Shown here piece by piece: positions 36,701-51,748 of a DNA stretch of 64,000 nucleotides. The position numbers were made by a program, and so were the translations under genes. Within the stretch, counting starts at the first letter, position 1. The number at the start of each line of letters is the position of its first letter. The notes under the pieces are model-generated. The model saw nothing but the letters and a program-made list of their open reading frames with translations. It was not told the origin of the DNA and did no database searches. The stretch comes from Vitis vinifera (taxonomy: Eukaryota > Streptophyta > Magnoliopsida > Vitales > Vitaceae): NCBI RefSeq assembly GCF_030704535.1, contig NC_081811.1, forward strand, positions 8,412,001 to 8,476,000, given 5' to 3'.

Positions 36701-37760
36701 CAGGTCAGGGAGAGCATATGAAGACATCGACTATATGGAAGAGGAAGAGGGACTTTCCGATGGTGAGCCTGAAACTAAGAAGAAGAAATCAAGGAAGGAG
36801 TTTGTGGATTCATCAGGGGATTCTAAGAGGGAAATGACAGTCACTACATGTCAGGAAGTACCAATAGGTACCTCCCTTAACTATAGACAACTTTGGGTTA
36901 GGAAGAGTCATCTAAAGTGCAGCAACTAGAATCCCTCGTATTGGTACTTTGACAGTGGGTGTTTAAGGCATATGTCTGAAGAAAAGTCATTCCTCACCAC
37001 TTTCGAGGCTTTCCCTGGTGGTAACATGATATAATGTTGCTTGTCTCAAGGGCAAGGGATTTAATTGCCGCACTAGTTTGTTCTAGGCCTAATGATGTCC
37101 TTTTGAAGGATTCAGAGCCAATTTGATAACACTATCAGAAAAATTTATGAAAACAATTTTGGAGTAAAGTTTTCCTAGGACAAGTATGAAGATCTAGATG
37201 AGAATGAAGATTGCATCATCATTGGTACTAGGATTACAAATAATTGTGATTTAGTGTGTTGCCATACTAAACTTCATTTCAATGAGTAATGGAACAAAAG
37301 GATGGGACATATAAATTATAAGGAGTTAATCAAAGTTGCAAATAAAAAGCTCATTACAGAAGTTCCTAAGTTAAGTCAAGTAATCCCATATATGGTGATT
37401 GTTTAAAAAGGAAGTAAATTAGAGGTTCACATAAGAGTTAAGAACTTAAGATTGTATCCACACCTCTGGGCCACTGGATTTGATGCACATGGATCATGAA
37501 GTCTAATGAGGGCTAAGATTATAGTTGGAAAGAAGTATGCCCAAGTCATAGATGATTTCTCTAGGTTCACATGAAGGGTTATATGCATTACAGCTCAGAA
37601 TGTAAAAAGGGTTCTCAATTGTGAGGATTAGGAGTGGTGGGGGGAGATTTTAATGAACTTTTTGAAATTCAAGGAATTAAACATTAATTTTCTACTCCTA
37701 GAACCCATCAACAGAATGGTGTTTTTGAGAGGAAAAATCAACTGCTACATAAGCCACTAA
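33720..37760 (+). mobile_element. Decayed Ty1/copia (SIRE-like) retrotransposon relic, plus strand
   Basis: Recognisable copia pieces occur in order on the plus strand. A probable LTR-derived part lies at about 33,720-34,420. A UBN2-type gag with many stops is at about 34,650-35,130 (LSKLQMLTARFESIRMDENK, IKQILRSLPMRD). A zinc-knuckle remnant lies near 35,390, a second CX2C-like block at about 35,830-35,920, a protease remnant (YFDSGCLRHMSEEKSFLTTF) at about 36,940-37,010, and an integrase remnant (QQNGVFERKN) at about 37,700-37,740. Stops and frameshifts are frequent, so this is much older than the neighbouring copia. It is interrupted at about 36,010-36,880 by a piece of an INO80B-type gene. 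Outer ends are approximate. Confidence 0.75.
36010..36880 (+). pseudogene. Gene fragment of an INO80 complex subunit B-like (PAPA-1/HIT zinc finger) protein inside the copia relic
   Basis: From 36,261 an exon-like stretch encodes the acidic/basic middle region of plant INO80-subunit-B-like proteins: SPPPVQGSGLRGVPWKDFSR, RKSKRVPKKRVLDGA, EIKYLEKLKTSK, then (after a stop at 36,597-36,599) RVLKRNG, DVGDFGSSK and SKREMTVTT. It begins directly after an intact-looking acceptor (TTTTCGTTGCAG), with intron-like sequence before it, so genomic DNA rather than a spliced mRNA was the source. It ends after MTVTT-C-Q, just before the PAPA-1 domain proper would start, and runs into copia sequence (LWVRKSHLKC). 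INO80 is a chromatin-remodelling complex. The piece lacks N-terminal exons, PAPA-1 and HIT zinc finger, so it cannot encode a working subunit. Confidence 0.8.
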
Positions 37761-39055
37761 TAAGGAGAAAATTTTGATAAATTTCCCTGGCGTTTTTTTT
37801 TTCCTTATACATTTTTTTCTCCATTTTATTTCCCTCAAATTCTATGAAACCAAACATCGCGACAGTTTTTGGTATATTTCCTTCTTTAAAGACAGAAAAT
37901 GACATTCCTTAAGACTTTCTTTCCTCTACCCGATAGATGGAAGAATCAAACACTACCAACCCATTAAAAAGAAAAAAGAAAAAAGAAATCTGAACGAAAC
38001 CCTAGAAAAAGAAAGGAGGATAAATATGTACCAAGCAAATTTATGACTGTGGGGTTTTCTGTTCACGATTTGAAGCTGCAAGGGGGCGCCATAGCCACCG
38101 AACTCTGCTTTTCGACTTGGGAATGGAAGGACGTCGTTCCCATGATCAAACCCCAGTCCCCTCCCCTCCCGTCCCGGGAAACGCAGAAAATGTTGATTTA
38201 AAAATTTTTGAATTCAACAGAAATTGATAATTTGCCTTGAAGTAATGAAATGATCCTAATTCGTATAATATACATATATAATAAGATTTAAATATATTAA
38301 TTTTATAAATTTTAAATAAAATTAACAACCATAAAAGGATTTTTTTAATAAAATCTATTTAATATTATACTTATTATTATTATTATTATTATTATGTTTT
38401 TTTCCTTTTTTTTTTCTATCTTAACCTATTTTATATTCTTTCACTTTCAAATATAATTTTTTTTTTAAGAAATGTTTTGTCTTTCATAACATTTTTCTAA
38501 TAAATTATATATATATTTTTTAAAATTATATTTGATATTTTATCAAATAAATTTTTTTTACTCGTGGATTTTCTTAGATTTTAGATTTTTTATATTTAAT
38601 TAAATAATATAAATTCAAAATTGTAATTATAATTTTTTAAGTAATTTTAAAATTCCCAAGAAACATTTAAATGTTTTTTTTTTGTTTTAAATTTCAAACT
38701 ATGTATGAAGCTAATTTTCTAATATATACATACTTAAAAATTCTCTTTTTATTGCAATTTATTTTGAAGTGGAGGTGGCTCCAACGGTCTAGAAAGGCGT
38801 GTGTAGGACAGTAGGAGAAGCCGGTGGCAGACTGAAGCTCCCGCCCTGTGTGACCATTAGAGACTAAAATTCCCGCATTTTCTGGTTAGAATGATTGAGA
38901 GTTTGCATTTGAAATTTCAATTTAATAACAGCTGGATCGTTAAGAACCCTATAAACCCTAGATTGAGAGCTATCATTTTAGCTTGAAGATTTCCCTATGC
39001 TTTCAGAAAGAAAAACTGTTCCATCTGCGATCATAGAGAGATCACAGAGATAAAG
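37761..39055. other. AT-rich spacer before the kinase cluster
   Basis: Mostly very AT-rich with a (TTA)n run at about 38,370-38,394. The start (37,780-37,870) resembles the inverted end of the AT-rich repeat family (ATGAAACCAAACAT). A GC-richer island at 38,040-38,180 contains a minus-strand 26-codon frame only. The last 100 bases before 39,056 match the 5' flank of the intact kinase gene (CACAGAGATAAAGATGG). Confidence 0.5.
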
Positions 39056-39891
39056 ATGGGGATGATGAAAAGGCGTAGAGATGAAGACGAGGGCAAGTAC
39101 CAATGGATGATTAGAAGGTGCATTCCCTTCAAATTGGCGGGGAGGAGTCGCTTTCATGGAGTCTTGGACACTTCTCATGGTGTCACCTGGCTTCACCGCC
39201 ACAAGCTGGGCCAAGGAAGCTTTGCATCTGTATACTCTACAATATCGAGATCAAAATCGGTTGTTTTTGTTGATGATAATGGCGGCAGTTGCATCATGCC
39301 CTCTGAATTGGCCGTAAAATAAGTGGAAATCTCCAAATCATCATCCATCCGCAGCGAAATGGAGATTCTTTGTGATCTGAATTCCAGCTCGTATGTGGTG
39401 TGCTGTTATGGGAACGAAATCACAAGGTCGGGTGATGGAAAACTTTACTACAATATACTGCTGGAGAAGTGTTGTGGGGGTAGTTTGGGAAGTCGGATCA
39501 GGAACTCTGGTGGGGTTGGATTACCGGAGAATGAGGTGAGGTGCTATACCCGGGATATAGTTCGAGGACTGTGTTATATTCATGACCATGGTTATGTCCA
39601 CTGCGACATCAAACTAGATAATATCCTACTTGTGATGACTTGTTGCAATGGTTTGAGAGCAAAGATCGGTCATCTTGGGTTGGCCAAGGAAGCCTATTAT
39701 AACCCTGTGGATGAGGATGATGATGATGAGGGATGCAGTGGGATGAGAGGTACTTTCCGATATATGTCTCCTGAATTAGTAGAGCATATAAGGTGCAGTG
39801 TTGGCTTTCAGACATATGGGCACTTGGTTGCATCGTGATAGAGATGATGAGTGGGAAGCTGGTACGGAGTTGTGAACAAATTGAAGGGTCT

Positions 39892-41959
39892 TGTCACACC
39901 CCAAGATCCACTCCAAGGGCGTGATGGTCATTTCACACCTTAAACCCGAAAGCTTAAAGTATAACCCGACACAAACAATTATCTTGTAACTAGAAGTTAC
40001 CAATTATCAAATATCTGTTCAGAGTAGCGGAACAAAATTATAAAATCTTCAAAACTTAACTTTAAAACTAAGCATCCATCAACCAAAATTCATTATTCAA
40101 ATAGATTGCAAACTCAAACAATTCAAGTGCTAACAAAATTTTCATAATCTCCAAATCTCAAATTCAAACTATCATAAAAAAAATTAAAAGTTCAATATCT
40201 AAATTGCTTCAAAAACCAAATAATCCAAATGAACACAAACTTATAAGCTAACAAGGTCCAAAAATAACATCATAAGCAATTCTAATGATGACCATTCCCC
40301 GACCTAGCCATCACTCTTCGCCCAAATTAAGGGTACCTGAAAAGTAATCAACAAATAGGAATGAACTCAAAGCCCAATAAGGAACATTAATGCAGTCCAT
40401 GGATAAAATATTTCAAGTTCACTTGCAAAATATGAAATATTATAACTAATTATTTTCATAAACCTTTGAGTCAGTTTTGTCAATATATTCAAAACTTTTA
40501 ATTGTACACTTTCGTTTTTGATTCAAACATTTTCATATCAAATTCAATCAAAACATTCAAATAATTTATTTACTGTAGTCATCAAACATCAAATGGTGCC
40601 CAGTTAGATGAGACTTTTCAAATAGGTGGCTAGCCTCAAATTGTTCCTTTAAGGTGGACGAAACCAAACATTACTAGTACTAGTAACCTCTAACCAAACC
40701 CCTAGAGGTTGGGGTCCAAATCAATTACATTCCCCACCAAGAAATGTAAAGGTCAACTATTATATCCCGTTGACAATGGTCAAAAAGTCAAAAGTCAACT
40801 ATTATATCCTGTTGACAAGGGCCAAACAAACCAGAGTCAAACACTTATTTCAATTATTCAAATTTGCAAAACATAATATCTTCATATTTCACTATTATAA
40901 ACAAACTATAAGGTTCTAACATACTTTTTATGCAAAACATATTTGATCCATGCATAAAACGAATAAAAACTCAAAATGTTTCCAAATTATGTATATAAAA
41001 ATTTGTTTCTAAAAAAAAAAAAAAAAAAAAAACTAGATTAATTTCCCTTACCTTAAAAGCACTTAGAAACCTTGAAGAGTTTAGCCCCAAGAAACTAACT
41101 CCCTCCTAACATAACAAAAAGATACTATTATCACAAAATTATTTTCCAACTTCTTAACCAATAACAGTTTAATTAATTAGTTTCCCTTTATTTATTTTAT
41201 TATTTATTATTATTATTATTTTGAAAAATTTATCCTCAATAATTTGTTTCTAATTCCTAAACTAAATTGAATTTCTTAGAAATATTTATTTGAAATAATT
41301 TCTCTCATCCCTTTATACAAGAATTTATTTATTTAATCCAAACTCATCATTATGTAGGTTTCCTAGACCTACTTCTTCTTTTAATAATATTAACATATAT
41401 ATTCTTTTTTTTTTTTCCATCCCAGATTCTAGATGCCATTTAACTTTTCAAAGTACACACCAATTTTACATGTCATTTGACTTTCCAAATCACACACCAA
41501 ACGACACCATCTTCAGAATTTCTTCATTTTTTTTATATACCCAATCACATCTCAAGTCCTCCCTCAAAGACTTCTTCCACGTTATATATATATATATATA
41601 TTTTTAAAAAAAACCTAGATTGAGGTTTCTTAAAAAATTACCTAAAGTTTTCACAAAAAGTGACGGATCTAAGAAAATAAAATTGAAGAATTAGAAGAAA
41701 AAAAAAAAATCTTACCTATAGAGATCTATTCTTCAAACCCTGAATTCCAACTCCAACCTTACGTTCTCTAGAATTTTGTGAATAGGAACGCTATTCAGAA
41801 AAGAACAGGAAGAACAACAATTTCTAATTTATACCTAGGGTATTTATTCAGAAAATTACATTTTTACCCCTATTTCATTTTATTAAATTAATTAATTAAT
41901 TAATTAAATTATTATTATTATTTTCCTAACTTATGCCTAAAAAAAATTTGACCGTTACA
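39892..41959 (-). repeat. 3' LTR of the gypsy element
   Basis: 2,068 bp starting TGTCACACCCC and ending CCGTTACA on the plus strand. It is followed by TCCTCCCCTCCTT (41,960-41,972), whose complement is the polypurine tract, fixing the orientation as minus. Confidence 0.93.
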
Positions 41960-42011
41960 TCCTCCCCTCCTTAACAAAAGTTTAGTCCTCTAAACTTGAC
42001 ATACCCAAGTC

Positions 42012-44994
42012 TTAAAATAATTGAGGATGCTTTTCTCTCATCTCTTCTTCTAACTCCCAAGTGGTCTCTCGGATACTATGATTGCTCCACTGGACCTTTA
42101 CCAACCTGACAACAGCATGTCGTAGTACCTTATCCGTCACATCCACAATTTGAACGGGCACCTCTTCATAGGTCAAATCCTCAAAAATTTGAATAGGCTC
42201 CAACTCCACAACATGAGAGGGATCATAAATATATTTCCTTAAAGTCGAAACATGGAATACATTAGGAATCTTAGATAGACTTGGGGGCAAGACCACTTTA
42301 TAAGCCAAAGTGCCTACTCTTTCTAATACCTTAAATGGTCCCACAAAACGAGGATTGAGTTTCCATTTTCTTCCAAATCTCATTATAGACTTCATAGGTG
42401 AAACTTTCAATAAAACATGATCACCCACCTCAAACTCCAAATCTCGTCTACGATTATCAGCATAACTCTTTTGTCTACTTTGTGCTGCTTTCAATCTTTC
42501 TTTAATTAAAGAGACATTTTCAACAATAAATTGCACAAGTTCAGGCCTCAAAAGTTTATTCTCTCCAACATCATCCCAACAAACAGGAGATCGACATCTC
42601 CTACCATATAACGCCTCAAAAGGTGTCATCCCAATGCTAGCTTGAAAGTTATTATTATAGGCAACCTCCACTAGGGGTAAATAATCATCTCAATTACCTT
42701 TTAGGTCAAAGCACAAGCTCTCAACAAATCTTTTAAGACCTGAATTACCCTCTCTGATTGACCTTCAGTCTGCGAATGAAAAGCAGAACTAAAACTCAAC
42801 TTAGTACCTAATGCTTTCTGTAAACTATGCCAAAATCTAGAAGTGAAACGAGGATCTCTGTCAGATACTATAGAAACATGTACACCATGCATTCTCACAA
42901 TCTCCTTAATATATAGAGAAACCAAATGATCCATAGAAAAATTGACTTTCATAGGCAGGAAATGAGTAGACTTTGTCAGTCGATCCATAATTACCCAAAT
43001 AACATTATTATCCCCTAAGGTTCTTGGCAACCCTGTCACAAAGTTCATGGTAATATGTTCTCATTTCCATTCAGGAATAGAAAGTGGTTATAATGATCCT
43101 ACTGGTCGTCGATGCTCAGCTTTCACTTGTTGGCACACCAAACACTGAGCTACAAATCTTGCAATATCCCACTTCATACCTGGCCACCAATAATTTTGCT
43201 TCAAATCTCTATACATCTTCGTCCCTATTAGGTGGATCGCAAACTTAGAATAATGAGCTTCCTCCAATAGCTCTCTCTTTAAATCTCCATCATTTAAGAC
43301 ACAAAGTCTAGTCCCAAATCTCAAAATCCTATCATCTGATAAGACAAAGTCAGGCTTACTACCCCTCTTAACTTCCTCTATAAGCTGCACTAATTGCATA
43401 TCATTCTTTTTTAGGGTCTTAATTCTCCTAACCAAGTTTGGTTGCACTCTAAAGTTCGCCACAAGAGCTCCCGAGTCCAAAACTCTTATATGGACTTGTA
43501 AACTCCTCAAATCTTCCAATAATTACCTCTGACAACCTCTAATAGCTGCTAAGGAACCAACAGATTTCCTACTCAAGGCGTCAACCATAACATTCGCCTT
43601 CCCTGGGTGATACTGAATAATGCAGTCATAGTCTTTAAGTAGTTCAATCCACCTCCTCTGTCTCATGTTCAATTCCTTTTGAGAAAATAAATATTTCAAA
43701 CTCTTATGATCTGTGAATATCTCACAAGTTTCACCAAAAAGAAAATGTCTCTAGATCTTAAGTGCAAAAACCACTACAGTTAACTCCAAATCATGAGTAG
43801 GATAATTTCGTTCATAAGGCTTCAACTGTCTAGAAACATAAGCTACAACTTTCCCATGTTGCATAAGAACACAACCCAAACCTTGATGAGAAGCATCACT
43901 ATACACCACAAACCCTCTTAAGCCTAAAATGATAGTTAAAATAGAAATTGTCACCAATCTATTCTTTAACTCTTGGAAACTACGTTTACAATCATTAGAC
44001 CACTCAAACTTAACCCCTTTCTGAGTCAACTTGGCCAGAGGTAGGGCGATCTTAAAGAACTCCTCAATAAACTGTCTATAATAACCATCCAATCCTAAGA
44101 AACTTCGAATCTCGGTCACAGTTTTAGATCTCCTCCAATTTGACATAGCATCTACCTTTCCAGGGTCAACAGAGATGCTATCCTTGGTCACCACATGCCC
44201 AAGGAAAGAGAATTTGTCTAACCAGAACTCACATTTCTTTAGTTTAGCATACAATTGCTTATCTCTAAGAGTCTATATTACAATACCCAAATGACGCTCA
44301 TGCTCCTTCCTACTCTTTGAGTACACCAAAATATCATCTATAAAAACCACCACAAACTGATCTAGATAGGGCTTGAATACCTTATTCATTAAGTCCATAA
44401 AAGCAGCATGTGCATTAGTTAAACCAAAAGCTCATAATGCCCATATCTAGTTCGAAAAGCAATCTTGGGTACATCTTCACTTCTAACCCTTAACTAATCA
44501 TAACCAGACCAAAGATCAATCTTAGAGAACACACATGCACCCTGAAGTTGATCAAACAAATCATCAATCCGAGGAAAGAAATACTTATTCCTCACCGTCA
44601 CCTTATTCGACTCTCTATAATCAATGCAGAGTCTCATAAATCCATCCTTCTTCTTTACAAATAAAACATGAGCTCCCCAAGGTTAAACACTAGGCCTAAT
44701 GAAGCCCTTATCTAACAACTCCTGAAGTTGAATCTTCAATTCCTTAAGCTCTATAGGTGCCATCCTGTAAGAGGCCTTAGAGATAGGAGTTGTCCTTGGT
44801 GCCAAATCAATGGTGAACTCCACATCTCTCTCTAGTGGCAAGCCAGGTAGATCCTTTAGAAAGACATCAGGATAGTCCCTTACAATGGGTATGTCTTCCA
44901 ACTTTAAATCATTTTTCTCATTCACAACATAAGCTAAAAAGCCTTGACAACATTTCCTAAGCAAAAAACTAGCTCGCAAGGTTGAGATCCACTC
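42012..44994 (-). pseudogene. Gypsy pol remnant: reverse transcriptase, RNase H, integrase, chromodomain-like end
   Basis: Minus-strand frames in order: the start of reverse transcriptase (44,994-44,683, PDVFLKDLPGLP and YRMAPIELKELK); the middle of reverse transcriptase with the FIDDILVYS active site near 44,330; the RT thumb and RNase H region (44,254-43,751, [20 protein letters not shown]); the integrase zinc-binding part (43,519-43,088, HYSKFAIH and CLVCQQVK); the integrase core (43,048-42,701, [15 protein letters not shown], Glu in [10 protein letters not shown]); and the C-terminal integrase/chromodomain-like end (42,671-42,012, FHVSTLRKY, TTWELEEEMREKHPQLF). Several stops and frameshifts separate these. 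Gag and protease are absent. The domain order and C-terminal WELEEEMR block indicate a chromovirus of the Tekay/Del type. Confidence 0.93.
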
Positions 44995-47074
<2,080 letters not shown>

Positions 47075-47261
47075 GGTTTGATATGAGAGATCTTTTGAGG
47101 TGGATAACTTACAGCTCTAAACTCCCTGAATTTCCCAGTGCCATTTTAGAGCAAGGGAGGCATTTCTTGAAAATGTGTCTTGATAGGGATATTGATGAGA
47201 GGTGGTCCCTTGATGCTCTTGCGCCACCCTTTTCTTTCGCCACTCGACTTACAGAAATATA

Positions 47262-47290
47262 GGGTCTGTTTGTTTAGTGTTTTCAAGAAC
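47262..47290 (+). repeat. Left terminal inverted repeat of the Harbinger element
   Basis: GGGTCTGTTTGTTTAGTGTT and onward; pairs with the right end with several mismatches. Confidence 0.8.
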
Positions 47291-49203
47291 TGTTTTCTGT
47301 TCTTGAAAACAAAAAACACTAAAAACTTGTTTGGTTGAGAGAGTCGTTTTTGTTTTTGTTGTTCCCCGTGTTCTCAAAATGACACTGTTTAGAGAACAAC
47401 AAAATGTTGTTTCCCCCATTTTTTTACTGTTTACACAACAAAATTAAACAACAAAAAACCCATCTGTTCTCCGTGTTTTTTTTCTTCCCGTTCTCATCTC
47501 TTCTCCAGCACAATCACGTCGCCTCTTTTCCAGCATAGTCACAACATCTCCAGTAGCAAGAAACGAAGGTAATTTCCGCATATGTTGAAGTTATTTTTTA
47601 TAGATCTTGTAAAATAGGCTTTTTTTTTGTAATATTTGTTGAGAAAAATGTTAGATCTAGGTAAAGAGATATCGGTTATGTTATTCGAATGAGATCTGAA
47701 CTTTTTTTTTTATCACCTGTTGTTAGTTTTTTTTTTTTTTCCATTTATATTTTCCTGTTTGGATGCTGAGAAAAGTGGGGAACGAGAATGAAAATAGAAA
47801 AAAAAAATTCCTAATTTTTTCCCGCTTTGATTTTTCTTGAGTTGTTCTGTTAAAAAAAAAAAACAAAAACCTTGCTTAAAGACATGGAAATCAAACAGGA
47901 AAATCTAGGCTTGACGGGTAAAACACCTCAAGGAAAATGGAAAAAAGGAAAAGAATCAAAAGAAGATGAGGTGTTGAATCACCAAGAATTTTTTTTCTCT
48001 CTAGATCTGCTCTTCCTTTCTCTCATCCGGACTCCAAAGCCCGGTTAAATCCAGTTGATGACCATGGACCTCCACTCTTTGCTTCTTCCCTTCTTCTCAC
48101 CTTCCGATCTCATGAAAGCAAAAATAATTAAAAAATTATAATAAAGTAAAAAGTAAAAAAATAAATAAATAAATAAAATCAAAATTATTAAATTATTTTC
48201 TATATATATGCCTTACGGAGTAAGGAATAGAGACCTTTCTCAATCTCACTCAATAATTATACGATTGTAGGTGCTCATTCCATTTTTATCAAAAAATGGA
48301 GCACCTAGAACTTGATATCTCATTTTTTAAGTCTAGTACAATCACAAATGAAAAAGCAAGAAGTATTTCTTCCCTTCAAACTTATTTTAATTTTTTCATA
48401 TGATTATATAATTTAAAATATATAAATTTTAATTAATTTTAATGGTATATTTTTGTAATAAATCAAACATTAAAAAATTAATTTTTTAACATTATTGAAA
48501 TCAAACGGTCAAAGGGGAATATCCATCGGCATATTCTGAGGGCTAGGTCAGTCTTGAGAGGAAGAGAGATGTGGGGCTAGGGGTTCCATTCACTTGGGCA
48601 GTCTGATTTGAACTCAGACTCTACACTGATTAGCTCTTGGATGTTACTCATCTATTTTCTTGGGGTGGTGGAGAATCAGTGGAAAGAGATGTGACCATCT
48701 CCTTACTTGCATTTATTTTGATGTCTTATTTATTTTATTTAGAAGCTTGTTAGGTGAAAATTAGTTATAAATATTAAATTAATTCTTTTTAAAACTTTTT
48801 ATCACATCTTAATAGAATATACTATAATTTTTAATAAAATTAAATATTAAATCAATAAAAAATAATAAAAATGATTTTATCATGTTTGATTTATTTTAAA
48901 AAAATATAAAAAAATATTTTAATTTTAAAATTAATCAAACTATTATTATTTTTATTTACTTTTCTTTCATTTTTTCCCCAATTTTTGTTTCAAATTTTAT
49001 AAAAACTAAAAAAAAAAAAAAAGTCTTGAAAATCTAATTAATATCAAATCTATTTTTATTTTTATTTATTTTTCTTTCATATTTTTATACACTACACTAT
49101 ACGTCAACAATCTTGATTCTCATTTAAACATAGCCTTAAGTTCTATTGGTGGTTTTAAAAGTTGTCTCCTCATAAAGTTCTTATTTGTGATGGGATTGTA
49201 CAG

Positions 49204-50227
49204 ATGACAACTGAGATAACAGATGTTGAGGATGCAGGAACATGGAGAGGTAATATAGAGAAAATCTTTATTGACATCATGGTAAATGAAGTTAATAAAG
49301 GTAACATGGATAGTGGTACATTTAGTATCAACACATGGAGAATGATCTTACTTGAGGTCAATAGTCAAGGGAAAAGAAATTTCAACTTGAAGCAGCTTAA
49401 ACAAAAGTTTAATAGACTACGTGCAATGCACCGTGAGTTCTCTGATCTTTTAAAGCATACTGGATTTGGCTGGGATGCTGAAACTAACACAGTGCATGCT
49501 CTAGAGGAAACCTGGCAAAATTACATTCGGGTAAAAATAACTTTTAAACTAATTACTTTTTAATTTAAATATTTGGTAAACACTAAGAGTGAGTTTTTTT
49601 TCCTTCTATTAGGCACACCCAAATGCAAAAAGATTCCGCTCAAAGGGATGCCCAAACTACAACTTGCTGGGATTGATCTTTAATCCATCAACTGCAACCG
49701 GTGCCCTCCACTACTCTTCCACCCAAGATCCACCAAACACTGATGATGAGGATGAGATGGATGACAATTTGGAACATGGTGGAGTGCATGTGGATGTAGA
49801 TACTGAGATCCCTGATGATTTTCCACAACCAGAGATGGTAGGAGGAGTGACTACCCGTTCTGGAAAGCGTGTAACTAATTCTCTATTAGAGTATAGAGGT
49901 AAGAAAGAATCCAGATTAAGTCAAATGGAAGATGCTTTGAAAGCTTGGGTTGAGGCATCAAAGGCTAGAACAGAAACATCTTGAGCTAGAATTGAGGCAT
50001 TATTGGCTAGAGTGGACAGATATAAGAGTGGAACTAGTAGTGAAGCTACTAGTGGAGGTACCACTGATTTTAGCATAACAAGGTGCATGGCAGCCTTACA
50101 AACCATTGAATTGTTGGATAATGACAAATATTTAAAAGCTGTTGAGAAATTCACAATGCCGGAGTGGAGAGAGATATTTATAAATATGCCTGATGAGAGG
50201 AAAATGACATGGCTTGATAGACTTTAA
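49204..50227 (+). pseudogene. Harbinger ORF1: Myb/SANT-like DNA-binding protein, one premature stop
   Basis: In PIF/Harbinger elements this partner protein binds DNA and helps bring the transposase to the ends and into the nucleus. Two exons: 49,204-49,530 and 49,613-50,227, with GT/AG borders and phase 0. The first exon has the Myb/SANT-like fold marks: W in TWRGNIEK, INTWRMILLEV, LKQLKQKFNRLR and GFGWDAETNTV. The second has KGCPNYNLLGLIFN, an acidic linker, and a C-terminal segment ending WREIFINMPDERKMTWLDRL. A TGA at 49,982-49,984 interrupts the frame (probably a CGA Arg codon before mutation), after which it continues. The start is the ATG right after an acceptor-like CAG, but an upstream start is possible. 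Confidence 0.85.
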
Positions 50228-50427
50228 ATGTGAATGTTTGGATGCAAAACTATTATGATGACATTGTAATATGTACTATTTATCTTTTGGTTAGAATCTT
50301 TTACCATGCTCTTTAGTTTGTCATTGTATGGATGTTATTTATGGTTATGAAACTTATATTATAACTACTTTAATATTCATTTTGTGCTATTTTATATTGT
50401 GAGTTCATTTGTTTTGTGTAGTAACCA

Positions 50428-51748
50428 ATGGATGATAATAGCACAAGCAGTGGTTCACTATATGAGTCAACTTCATCTTCTGAAGAGGGTGATGATTTAG
50501 ATGAAATTTTCATTGCTCACATTATGAATGAGTATGAGAAAATATTTTTATGCAAGACACCTCAAAGGACATCAATGTTAAGTGGTGCACAATTTGTAAG
50601 AGATATGATAAAAGGTCATCCTCAGACATGCTATGAACTATTTCGGATGGATAAAGAAACATTTATGAACCTTTGTGATCATCTTAAGAGACATGAAAAC
50701 TTACAGGATACACGATTTGTCACAGTTGAAGAGGCAGTGGCTATGTTCTTACTAATTGTAGGACATAATGTGAGAATGAGGGTTGTAGTAGACCGTTTTC
50801 AACACTCCACAGAGATTGTCGCTCGACACTTTAAAGAAGTTAGACGTGCATTATGTCAACTTGGCAAAATTCTCATATGTCCTAACAATATGACCAATGA
50901 GGTGTCTTCATATGTTGCTAGTAATCCTAAATATTTTCCATGGTTTAAGGTAAGAGTTTATAAAAAATATTTATAAATGTGAATTTCATTACCATTATTT
51001 AATTTATTTCCTTAATAATAATAAATGTTTGTTGTTGTAGGACTGCATTGGTGCAATTGATGGCACTCATATTAGTGCATGGGTCCCAGCTGATAGACAA
51101 ACCAGTTTTAAAGGTAGAAAAACAGTTATAACACAAAATGTTATGTGTGCATGTGATTTTGACATGATGTTTATATTTGTTTATGCTGGTTGGGAAAGAA
51201 CAGCAAATGATGAACGTGTCTTTTTGGATGCATTGACTAGACTAGAAGTCAATTTTCCTTGGCCAAGTGAAGGAAAATATTATGTAGTTGATTCTGGTTA
51301 TCCTTGTATATCTGGATTTTTGCCACCATATCGAGGTGAGCGATATCATTTACAAGAATATCGGGGTAGACGTATTCAACCTATCAGGTATAAAGAACTT
51401 TTTAATTATAGACATTCATCTCTTCGGAATATTATTGAAAGATGTTTTGGTGTTTTGAAGACTTGATTTCCAATATTAAGGATGATGTCTTGTTATAAGC
51501 CAAGTAGGCAACCATCAATTGTTGTTGCATGTTGTACCCTTCATAATTGGATTCGTCTATCAACTCGAAATGATCAATTGTTTAGAGAATATGAGGTAGA
51601 AGACCTTTCAATCGAAGGTGAAGAAGAGAGCACAAGTAGCACAAACCATTCAATTGATTTATCAGATGAGAGTGCAACAACTATGGCAGCTTGTAGAAAT
51701 CAAATTGCTGAAGTAATGTGGGCAAATTATATTAATGCCAATCCATGA
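50428..51748 (+). pseudogene. Harbinger transposase (DDE superfamily, HARBI1-like), one premature stop
   Basis: Two exons, 50,428-50,949 and 51,041-51,748, joined in phase 0 (FPWFK then DCIGAIDGTH). The N-terminal part has the helix-turn-helix-like LSGAQFVRDMI, CYELFRMDKETFMNLC and VEEAVAMFLLIVGHN. The catalytic triad is visible: Asp in AIDGTHI, Asp in YVVDSGYP, and Glu in NIIERCFGVLK. A TGA at 51,464-51,466 follows GVLKT, just after the catalytic Glu, and the frame then continues with FPILRMM to ANYINANP. A single nonsense change therefore separates this from an intact enzyme. An acidic serine-rich N-terminus (SSSEEGDDLDE) is normal for the family. Confidence 0.92.

Noticed and set aside
38041..38143. 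26-codon minus-strand frame in a GC-richer island (MGTTSFHSQVEKQ)
   Set aside because: Too short, and no convincing second exon; at most a truncated first exon of an unknown gene.
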